From positions 1 through 18,576 of the forward strand of contig CAYLOC010000047.1 in NCBI GenBank assembly GCA_964385195.1: a DNA stretch of 18,576 bases, read 5' to 3'. Shown piece by piece: positions 1-5,470 of the stretch. Origin of the DNA: CAYLOC01 sp964385195 (lineage in GTDB: Bacteria; Actinomycetota; Actinomycetes; Propionibacteriales; Nocardioidaceae). The notes below the pieces were generated by a model. It saw nothing but the letters and a program-made list of their open reading frames with translations. It was not told the origin of the DNA and made no database searches. The first letter of the stretch is position 1, and each line of letters begins with the position of its first letter. Position numbers and translations under genes: made by a program.

Positions 1-437
1 AGCTTCTTCAAGCCGTCCAGCAGCGACTCCGGCCGGGGCGGGCAGCCGGGCACGTAGACGTCGACGGGAATCAACTGGTCGACGCCCTTCGTCACGCTGT
101 AGGAATCCCAGTAGGGCCCTCCGGAGTTGGCGCACGAGCCGAACGAGATCACGTACTTCGGATCGGGCACCTCGGCATAGGCGCGCACCACCTCCGGAGC
201 GATCTTGTCGGTCACGGTGCCAGAGACCACCAGGATCTGCGCATCCCGCAGGGCCGCCGGGTACGGCGAGTAACCGGCCGCCGCGAACTCGTGGCGCACG
301 GAAGCCGCCACGAACTCCACGGCACAGCAGGCCAGGCCGACGTCGTACACCCACAGGTTCCCGCCGTCCCCGAGCGGGTAACGACGCGGCTGCGACTCGG
401 CTGGGGGTCCACCAGCAGACGGCCACGGCAGATCCAT
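1..437 (-). CDS. nuoB: NuoB-like complex I subunit, second copy (partial, C-terminus off the left edge)
   Basis: This is the first 145 codons of a NuoB/20-kDa subunit, the protein that holds the terminal [4Fe-4S] cluster N2 and passes electrons to quinone in complex I-type enzymes. All four N2 ligands are visible: the adjacent pair C37-C38 in GLACCAVEF, C102 in FGSCANSGGPYWDSY, and C132 in YVPGCPPRPESLLDG. The start is ATG at 437 with a GGGG just upstream; an in-frame GTG at 446 is an alternative, and an in-frame TGA lies further upstream. It has diverged from the usual respiratory NuoB around the cysteine pair (NLWVYDVGLACC) and has a short N-terminus. It lies far from the nuoE-N operon at the other end of the window, on the same strand. 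The gene before it is an unrelated membrane protein, not nuoA. I infer it belongs to a second, paralogous Nuo-type cluster continuing to the left. The family call is firm; the role of the paralogue is not. Confidence 0.9.
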   Translation of the reverse strand, partial: MDLPWPSAGGPPAESQPRRYPLGDGGNLWVYDVGLACCAVEFVAASVRHEFAAAGYSPYPAALRDAQILVVSGTVTDKIAPEVVRAYAEVPDPKYVISFGSCANSGGPYWDSYSVTKGVDQLIPVDVYVPGCPPRPESLLDGLKK

Positions 438-507
438 GCGCCCCACGGTACTCGGCCAACTGTGGCAGCTGCTCACAACTGCGGTGGCGGCCGGGGAGCC
501 CACTCAC

Positions 508-1044
508 CTACTGCTTGGCGTCCTTGCGAAGCACGCTCAAGGCCGCGGCGACAACCACCACGATCAGGCTGAGCCAGTAGCCGATCCCGTGCCCGGTCAT
601 GTCTCCGATGTCCACGCCGATCGCCTTGGCGTCGCCGGCACCCGGCCAGACGAAACCGGCGAGTAGGACGCACACGAACGCCGCGACGAAGAGCCACATC
701 GACGTCATCCGCGCCGGCACCGGAAGCTTCACCCCCACCAACGGCAATGCCACGGCAGCCGCCCCTGCCAGCGCGAGGAGGGCGCCGAACCATCCGAAGA
801 AGCCGTGCCACGCGGTCGCGCTGTCGCCGACGCTTTGCCCCATCATCGAGATGTGCACGGTGTAGTAGGGGAGAAAGGAGAACAAGAAGACCAGAATGCC
901 GCCGCCGATGATGCCCAGGTCGAAGACATTGGCTCCTCGGATAGCGTCCTTCACTTGCTCCCCCGACGGCATCCCAGCGCCGGACGGCGAGGTCCCGCCC
1001 GGCCCGGACGAGGCAGGTGGTGGTGGCGGCGTACTCCCAGACAT
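508..1044 (-). CDS. Four-helix membrane protein of unknown function with Pro-rich N-terminus
   Basis: A 178-residue protein that I do not recognise. The N-terminal 38 or so residues are low-complexity and rich in Pro, Gly and Ser (MSGSTPPPPPASSGPGG). Four hydrophobic stretches follow, at about residues 41-63, 81-105, 113-133 and 153-172, so it should be an integral membrane protein with a disordered leader. I chose ATG 1044 because GGAGAAGGGG sits just upstream. The frame stays open to 1116, but that extension (MPSGAEWFG...) has no comparable ribosome site and runs into the upstream inverted repeat. It ends 70 bp before the NuoB-like start at 437, on the same strand, so the two may be cotranscribed. 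It does not resemble NuoA, which has three helices and about 120 residues. No function can be assigned from sequence; a link to the Nuo-type cluster rests on position only. Confidence 0.75.
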   Translation of the reverse strand: MSGSTPPPPPASSGPGGTSPSGAGMPSGEQVKDAIRGANVFDLGIIGGGILVFLFSFLPYYTVHISMMGQSVGDSATAWHGFFGWFGALLALAGAAAVALPLVGVKLPVPARMTSMWLFVAAFVCVLLAGFVWPGAGDAKAIGVDIGDMTGHGIGYWLSLIVVVVAAALSVLRKDAKQ

Positions 1045-1085
1045 GTCGTCCCCTTCTCCCGCACAACAGCGGCTCGCAGTGACAG

Positions 1086-1131
1086 GTACGCCGAACCACT
1101 CAGCACCCGAGGGCACCGACGTTCGGCGTAC
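1086..1131. repeat. 11-bp perfect inverted repeat upstream of the membrane-protein gene
   Basis: GTACGCCGAAC at 1086-1096 is exactly reverse-complemented by GTTCGGCGTAC at 1121-1131, with a 24-base spacer. It sits 42 bp upstream of the ATG at 1044. It could be a regulator binding site or an RNA hairpin in the leader of the minus-strand transcript. A related half-site with a 3-base insertion, GTACGCCGCCGAAC, occurs at 1187-1200. Confidence 0.6.
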
Positions 1132-1176
1132 ACTTATTAACTATTAAGACTAGAGCACCCACGCTGGTGATACCGG

Positions 1177-1201
1177 CGTTCGGGTGGTACGCCGCCGAAC
1201 G
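1177..1201. repeat. 7-bp inverted repeat related to the 1086-1131 element
   Basis: CGTTCGG at 1177-1183 pairs with CCGAACG at 1195-1201 across 11 bases. It shares the TTCGG/CCGAA core with the larger inverted repeat about 50 bp away, so the two may be copies of one operator. The arms are short, so this could be chance in GC-rich DNA. Confidence 0.4.
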
Positions 1202-1248
1202 GGTCGCGATCTGTGAGCAAGGCGACATCCAGAACGTGGGCGGAGCCT

Positions 1249-1275
1249 TCGACACGCCAACGGCTTGCGTAGAAT
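1249..1275 (+). promoter_or_regulatory. Candidate korAB promoter
   Basis: A -35-like TCGACA (1249-1254, five of six matches to TTGACA) is followed after 15 bp by TAGAAT (1270-1275), which fits the actinobacterial TANNNT -10 consensus. Transcription would begin near 1281. The spacer is slightly short. With the N-gap collapsed, the korA leader would be about 77 nt. Confidence 0.45.
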
Positions 1276-1289
1276 CGTTCATGGTGCAT

Positions 1290-1444
1290 AGCAAGTCCTG
1301 ACACAGCAAGTCCNNNNNNNNNNNNNNNNNNNNNNNNNNNNNNNNNNNNNNNNNNNNNNNNNNNNNNNNNNNNNNNNNNNNNNNNNNNNNNNNNNNNNNN
1401 NNNNNNNNNNNNNAGCAAGTCCTGACACAGCAAGTCCCTGACAC
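1290..1444. repeat. Direct repeat AGCAAGTCC-TGACAC on both sides of the assembly gap
   Basis: The unit AGCAAGTCCTGACAC is followed by a second AGCAAGTCC both before the gap (1290-1313) and after it (1414-1437). The second copy after the gap continues as CTGACAC (1438-1444). The 24 bases on the two sides are identical. Two near-tandem copies are certain. The real copy number is unknown, because either the contig ends simply overlap or a longer array was collapsed. It lies in the presumed korA 5' leader. Confidence 0.7.
1314..1413. other. Assembly gap (100 N), possibly spurious
   Basis: Exactly 100 undetermined bases, the conventional placeholder for a gap of unknown size. The flanks are identical over 24 bp (1290-1313 and 1414-1437), so the two contigs probably overlap and little or nothing may be missing. 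Confidence 0.95.
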
Positions 1445-1481
1445 ACAGCGCACACGCGGGAGATGACGAATTGAGGGCGGA

Positions 1482-3350
1482 GTGACCAAGGAGGTCAAGC
1501 AGCTCGATCGGGTCATCATCCGGTTTGCTGGTGACTCTGGTGATGGGATGCAGTTGACCGGGGACCGGTTTACCCAGGAGACTGCCGCGTTTGGTAATGA
1601 CCTGTCGACGTTCCCGAACTTTCCTGCCGAGATTCGCGCGCCTGCGGGCACGTTGCCGGGGGTGTCGTCGTTCCAGTTGCATTTCGCCGATCATGACATT
1701 TTGACGCCGGGTGATGCTCCGGATGTGTTGGTGGCGATGAATCCGGCGTCGTTGCGTGCGAACGTCGATGCGCTGGCCGCTGGGGCCACGATCATCGTGG
1801 ACACCCACGATTTCTCCTCTCGCAACCTGTCCAAGGCGGGCTATGCGCAGAACCCGTTGGAGGATGGGTCGCTGGATCGGTTCGCGGTGCATGCGGTGGA
1901 TCTGACGTCGATGACGGTGGAGGCGATCAAGGAGTTCGGCCTGTCGCGGAAGGACGCGGGCAGGGCGAAGAACATGTTCGCACTGGGGTTGTTGTTCTGG
2001 TTGTACGGGCGGCCGGTGGAGAACACCGAGCGGTTTCTGGCGCAGAAGTTCGCTGCGGTTCCGGCGATCCGGGATGCGAACATCACGGCGTTCAAGGCGG
2101 GCTGGAACTTCGGGGAGACCACCGAGACGTTCGCGGTGTCGTATGAGGTGAAGCCGGCGGCGATGCCGGCGGGGACCTATCGCAACATCACCGGGAACCT
2201 GGCGTTGGTCTATGGGCTGGTGACGGCCTCGGTGCGGTCGTCGCTGCCGTTGTTCTTGGGTGCCTACCCGATCACTCCGGCTTCGGACCTGTTGCATACC
2301 GCGAGTGTGTTGAAGCGGTTCGGGGTGACGACGTTCCAGGCCGAGGATGAGATCGCCGCGGTGGGCGCGGCGCTGGGGGCGTCGTTTGGTGGGTCGCTGG
2401 GGGTGACGACCACCTCGGGGCCGGGGATCGCGTTGAAGAGTGAGACGATCGGGCTGGGGGTGGCGCTGGAGCTGCCGCTGGTCGTGGTCGACGTCCAACG
2501 CGGGGGGCCCTCGACGGGGTTGCCGACCAAGACCGAGCAGGCGGACCTGTTGCAGGTGATGTATGGCCGAAACGGGGAGGCGCCGGTGCCGGTAGTGGCG
2601 GCGCAGTCTCCCGGGGACTGTTTCCAGGCCGCGGTGGAGGCGGTACGGATCGCGGTGACCTACCGGGTTCCGTGTGTGCTGCTCTCCGACGGGTACCTGG
2701 CCAACGGTTCGGAGCCGTGGCACCTGCCCGATCTGGACGCCCTTCCGAGGATCGATCCTGGTTTCGCGACCGAGCCGAACCACACCGAGCCGGGCGGGGC
2801 GGGCGAGTTCTGGCCGTATGTGCGCGACCCGGAGACGCTGGCGAGGCAGTGGGCCATCCCGGGCACGAAAGGCCTGGAGCACCGGATCGGTGGGTTGGAG
2901 AAGGTCGACGGTAAGGGCAGCATCTCCTACGATCCGGCTAACCACGACCTGATGGTCCGTACCCGGCAGGGCAAGGTCGACCGGATCGCGGAGTCGATCC
3001 CGCCGGTCGCCGTCGACGACCCGGGCGGGAAGGCACGGGTGCTGGTGCTGGGCTGGGGGTCGACGTACGGCCCGATCGGTGCCGCGTGTCGCCGGCTGCG
3101 CAGGCGCGGTCTGCCGGTAGCACAGGCGCACCTGCGGCACCTGAACCCCTTCCCCGCCAACCTCGGTGACGTACTGCGGTCCTATGACCGGGTCGTGGTG
3201 CCGGAGATGAACCTGGGCCAGCTGGCGATGCTGCTGCGGGCGAGGTACCTCATCGACATCATCGGCTACCACCAGGTACGCGGGATCCCGTTCACCTCCG
3301 CTGAGCTAGAAGACGTACTGTCCACCACGATCGAGGACACCCAACCATGA
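1482..3350 (+). CDS. korA: 2-oxoglutarate:ferredoxin oxidoreductase, alpha subunit (fused gamma-alpha)
   Basis: This 622-residue protein is the large subunit of a two-subunit 2-oxoacid:ferredoxin oxidoreductase. With KorB it converts 2-oxoglutarate, CoA and oxidised ferredoxin to succinyl-CoA, CO2 and reduced ferredoxin in the cytosol. The N-terminal gamma-type domain begins with FAGDSGDGMQLTG (about residues 15-27) and spans roughly residues 10-200. The alpha domain follows, with GAYPITPASDLL (260-271), TTTSGPG (309-315) and QRGGPSTGLPTKTEQADL, then a C-terminal domain with LGWGSTYGPI. The start is GTG 1482 with GAGGGCGG immediately upstream. Length and domain order match the actinobacterial KorA family. 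By hand count, 16 of the first 60 codons end in T, against 3 of 60 ending in A or T at the start of korB. About 18 TTG leucine codons occur before 2560 and only one after. Substrate preference for 2-oxoglutarate is taken from the family, not proven by the sequence. Confidence 0.93.
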   Translation: MTKEVKQLDRVIIRFAGDSGDGMQLTGDRFTQETAAFGNDLSTFPNFPAEIRAPAGTLPGVSSFQLHFADHDILTPGDAPDVLVAMNPASLRANVDALAAGATIIVDTHDFSSRNLSKAGYAQNPLEDGSLDRFAVHAVDLTSMTVEAIKEFGLSRKDAGRAKNMFALGLLFWLYGRPVENTERFLAQKFAAVPAIRDANITAFKAGWNFGETTETFAVSYEVKPAAMPAGTYRNITGNLALVYGLVTASVRSSLPLFLGAYPITPASDLLHTASVLKRFGVTTFQAEDEIAAVGAALGASFGGSLGVTTTSGPGIALKSETIGLGVALELPLVVVDVQRGGPSTGLPTKTEQADLLQVMYGRNGEAPVPVVAAQSPGDCFQAAVEAVRIAVTYRVPCVLLSDGYLANGSEPWHLPDLDALPRIDPGFATEPNHTEPGGAGEFWPYVRDPETLARQWAIPGTKGLEHRIGGLEKVDGKGSISYDPANHDLMVRTRQGKVDRIAESIPPVAVDDPGGKARVLVLGWGSTYGPIGAACRRLRRRGLPVAQAHLRHLNPFPANLGDVLRSYDRVVVPEMNLGQLAMLLRARYLIDIIGYHQVRGIPFTSAELEDVLSTTIEDTQP

Positions 3351-3355
3351 GCACC

Positions 3356-3455
3356 NNNNNNNNNNNNNNNNNNNNNNNNNNNNNNNNNNNNNNNNNNNNN
3401 NNNNNNNNNNNNNNNNNNNNNNNNNNNNNNNNNNNNNNNNNNNNNNNNNNNNNNN
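3356..3455. other. Assembly gap (100 N) between korA and korB, probably spurious
   Basis: The ten bases before the gap (CATGAGCACC, 3346-3355) are repeated exactly after it (3456-3465). Merging them gives a continuous korA-korB junction with an ATGA overlap. A true 100-bp insert at a coupled stop/start would be unexpected. Confidence 0.9.
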
Positions 3456-3456
3456 C

Positions 3457-4434
3457 ATGAGCACCGACCTGCCGATGCCCGGCCTGCGCGAGGTCCCGGC
3501 CAGTGCGGACTCGCTGTCGCGGAAGGACTTCTCCTCCGACCAGGAGGTCCGGTGGTGCCCCGGCTGCGGGGACTACATCGTGCTCGCCGCGGTGCAGGGG
3601 CTGCTTCCCGAGCTCGGGGTACGCCGGGAGAACATCGTGATCGTCTCCGGCATCGGCTGCTCCTCCCGGTTCCCCTACTACATGGACACCTACGGGATGC
3701 ACTCGATCCACGGCCGTGCCCCCGCGATCGCTACCGGACTGGCCACCACCCGCCCGGACCTGTCGGTATGGGTGATCACCGGCGACGGCGACGCGCTGTC
3801 CATCGGCGGCAACCACCTGATCCACGCGCTGCGGCGCAACGTCAACCTCAACATCTTGTTGTTCAACAACCGGATCTACGGCCTGACCAAGGGCCAGTAC
3901 TCCCCCACCTCCGAGGTCGGCAAGGTCACCAAGTCCACCCCGATGGGGTCCCTGGACCACCCGTTCAACCCGGTCTCACTGGCGTTGGGCGCCGAGGCCA
4001 CGTTCGTGGCCCGCACCCTGGACTCCGACCGCAAACACCTCACCAGCGTGTTGCGGGCAGCCGCGAGTCACCGCGGAACATCACTGGTGGAGATCTACCA
4101 GAACTGTCCCATCTTCAACGACGGCGCCTTCGACGTCCTCAAGGACAAAGACTCCGCCGAAGCCCGGCTGGTCCGGCTCGAACACGGCCAGACAGTACGC
4201 ATCGGCGACCGGGAGTTCGTCCACGACGCACACGCCACCGACCCCAGCGCCGCATTCGAGCTCTCCCGCCTCGACGACGGCACCATGACCCACGTCCCGA
4301 TCGGCATCTTCCGCGACGTCGACCGACCCACCTACGACGACCTCGCCCGCGAGCAGATCCGCACCGCCCGGGAGACCCAGGACGCCGACCTCGCCGCACT
4401 CCTCGCCGGCAACGACACCTGGACCGTGGCCTGA
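3457..4434 (+). CDS. korB: 2-oxoglutarate:ferredoxin oxidoreductase, beta subunit
   Basis: This 325-residue thiamine-diphosphate subunit carries the active site and the single [4Fe-4S] cluster of KorAB. The four expected cluster cysteines are C34 and C37 (WCPGCGDY), C68 (SGIGCSSRFPYY) and C217 (QNCPIFNDGAF). The ThDP/Mg motif runs from GDGDAL (109-114) to the paired asparagines N137-N138 (LLFNN). The annotated ATG at 3457 lies one base after the N-run. The same bases occur before the gap at 3347, where ATG overlaps the korA TGA as ATGA and GAGGA lies at 3333-3337. I therefore think the native start is the 3347 copy and that korA and korB are translationally coupled. No ferredoxin gene lies beside it. 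The gene ends 65 bp before rarD. Confidence 0.95.
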   Translation: MSTDLPMPGLREVPASADSLSRKDFSSDQEVRWCPGCGDYIVLAAVQGLLPELGVRRENIVIVSGIGCSSRFPYYMDTYGMHSIHGRAPAIATGLATTRPDLSVWVITGDGDALSIGGNHLIHALRRNVNLNILLFNNRIYGLTKGQYSPTSEVGKVTKSTPMGSLDHPFNPVSLALGAEATFVARTLDSDRKHLTSVLRAAASHRGTSLVEIYQNCPIFNDGAFDVLKDKDSAEARLVRLEHGQTVRIGDREFVHDAHATDPSAAFELSRLDDGTMTHVPIGIFRDVDRPTYDDLAREQIRTARETQDADLAALLAGNDTWTVA

Positions 4435-4459
4435 CCCATCCCGTCTCGCAACCGGAGCA

Positions 4460-4473
4460 CGCGCCGTGGCGCG
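4460..4473 (+). terminator. Weak hairpin after korB
   Basis: CGCGC (4460-4464) and GCGCG (4469-4473) can pair across the tetraloop CGTG, 25 bp after the korB stop. There is no T-run. It could end or attenuate korAB transcription before the separate rarD promoter, but a 5-bp GC stem is common by chance here. Confidence 0.3.
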
Positions 4474-4487
4474 CGGCCGGTCTGGAC

Positions 4488-4493
4488 TAGCCT
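4488..4493 (+). promoter_or_regulatory. -10 element for a leaderless rarD transcript
   Basis: TAGCCT fits the TANNNT -10 consensus. Six bases separate it from the ATG at 4500, the spacing typical of actinobacterial leaderless mRNAs that begin at the start codon. No Shine-Dalgarno sequence is visible upstream of the ATG, which supports the idea. No clear -35 is seen. Confidence 0.5.
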
Positions 4494-4499
4494 GATTTC

Positions 4500-5432
4500 A
4501 TGCCCACCGACCGTCGCGGAGTCCTGCTCGGCGCGGCGGCGTACACGATGTGGGGGCTGTTCCCGCTCTACTTCCCGCAGCTGAAACCCGCTTCCGCCGG
4601 GGAGATCCTGGCGCACCGCGTCCTGTGGTCGTTCGTCCTCGTCGTCCTCATCCTCCTGGGAATGCGCGGTGTCCGCTCGTTCTTCGGTGTCTGGCGGGAA
4701 CGCCGTTCCCGATGGGTGCTGCTCGGTGCCGGAGCCGCAATCGCGTGCAACTGGTTCACCTACATCTGGGCGGTGAACAACGACCACGTCGTCGAGGCTG
4801 CTCTCGGCTACTACATCAACCCGCTGGTGACGGTGACGTTCGGGGTGGTGCTGCTTCGCGAACGTCTGCGGCCGATGCAGTGGACCGCTGTCTCGATCGG
4901 AGTGGTCGCCGTGCTCGTCCTCAGCATCGGACACGGCCGTCCGCCGTGGGTGTCGCTGATCCTCGCGGGCAGCTTCGGCACCTACGGACTGTTGAAGAAG
5001 AAGGCGGTCGCAGTGCCTGCGCTGCACAGCGTGGGCTGGGAGGCGATGGTGCTCTCCCCGTTCGGCCTGGGGTTCTTGTTGTGGCTCTCACTGACCGGAC
5101 ACGGGACGACCGCCTCCCTCGGGCCCTGGCACTTCTTCCTGCTCAGCACCACGGGAGTGGCCACCGTGGTGCCGCTGGTGTGCTTCGCCGCAGCGGCACA
5201 CCGGATCCCGTTGAGCCTGGTCGGCCTGCTGCAGTACATCACGCCCACGCTGCAGTTCCTGTGTGGCGTGGTCATCTTCTCCGAGCCGATGCCTCCGGCG
5301 CGGTGGGCCGGGTTCTTCCTGATCTGGGTGGCGTTGGCGCTGCTGTCCGCGGACTCCCTGGCGACGCTACGAGAGGTACGCCGACTGGCGCTCCAGCGCC
5401 GTGGGAAGAGCGCGACTCCGACCACACCCTGA
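4500..5432 (+). CDS. rarD: RarD-type EamA-family transporter
   Basis: A 310-residue, strongly hydrophobic protein of the drug/metabolite transporter superfamily, with about ten predicted helices made of two EamA repeats. RarD-like signatures include the N-terminal YTMWGLFPLYF, the segment NWFTYIWAVNNDHVVEAALGYYINPLV in the first half, and LLQYITPTLQFL in the second. It would sit in the cytoplasmic membrane. RarD proteins are named after a chloramphenicol-sensitivity phenotype in other bacteria, and their natural substrate is generally unknown. The start is ATG 4500; without a ribosome site but with a -10 element just upstream, it is probably translated from a leaderless mRNA and expressed separately from korAB. 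The C-terminus ends in a basic tail. It converges on the polyprenyl synthase gene with 37 bp between the stops. Family call firm, substrate unknown. Confidence 0.88.
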   Translation: MPTDRRGVLLGAAAYTMWGLFPLYFPQLKPASAGEILAHRVLWSFVLVVLILLGMRGVRSFFGVWRERRSRWVLLGAGAAIACNWFTYIWAVNNDHVVEAALGYYINPLVTVTFGVVLLRERLRPMQWTAVSIGVVAVLVLSIGHGRPPWVSLILAGSFGTYGLLKKKAVAVPALHSVGWEAMVLSPFGLGFLLWLSLTGHGTTASLGPWHFFLLSTTGVATVVPLVCFAAAAHRIPLSLVGLLQYITPTLQFLCGVVIFSEPMPPARWAGFFLIWVALALLSADSLATLREVRRLALQRRGKSATPTTP

Positions 5433-5434
5433 GA

Positions 5435-5452
5435 CCGCGCCAGCACGCGCGG
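5435..5452 (+). terminator. First hairpin between convergent rarD and polyprenyl synthase genes
   Basis: CCGCGC (5435-5440) and GCGCGG (5447-5452) pair across the six-base loop CAGCAC, starting 3 bp after the rarD stop. It probably acts together with the stronger hairpin immediately downstream. No T-run follows. Confidence 0.45.
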
Positions 5453-5453
5453 A

Positions 5454-5470
5454 ACCCCGGATCCCGGGGT
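5454..5470. terminator. Bidirectional hairpin between convergent genes
   Basis: ACCCCGG (5454-5460) and CCGGGGT (5464-5470) form a perfect 7-bp stem with a three-base loop, ATC. The right arm ends on the last base of the polyprenyl synthase stop codon. Its symmetry would serve rarD from the left and the nuo-polyprenyl synthase operon from the right. There is no U-tract, which is common in high-GC actinobacteria. Confidence 0.6.

Larger units (their letters stand above)
1045..1481. other. Divergent intergenic region between the membrane-protein gene and korA
   Basis: No credible gene lies here. The interval holds an 11-bp inverted repeat, a second shorter inverted repeat, an AT-rich patch at about 1131-1152 (unusual in this GC-rich DNA), a candidate plus-strand promoter, a direct repeat and 100 undetermined bases. 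It must carry the promoters for both divergent units. If the N-run is spurious, the true length is about 313 bp. Confidence 0.8.

Noticed and set aside
1..437. The left-edge NuoB as part of the nuoE-N operon
   Set aside because: Gene order in nuo operons is A-B-C-D-E onward. This copy lies downstream of the end of that operon, beyond korAB and rarD, and differs around the cysteine pair. It must be a second copy.
1290..1444. CRISPR-like array at the direct repeats
   Set aside because: Units are only 9-15 bp, nearly tandem, without 30-40-bp unique spacers, and no cas genes are visible.
1137..3272. A 711-codon open frame on the minus strand opposite korA
   Set aside because: It runs through the N-gap and reads as Arg/His/Gln/Pro-rich sequence with no recognisable domain. 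It is the usual antisense shadow of a high-GC gene; korA on the other strand is a clear family member.
4460..4473. Strong rho-independent terminator after korB
   Set aside because: The stem is only 5 bp without a T-run, so it is kept as a weak candidate and not as a confident terminator.
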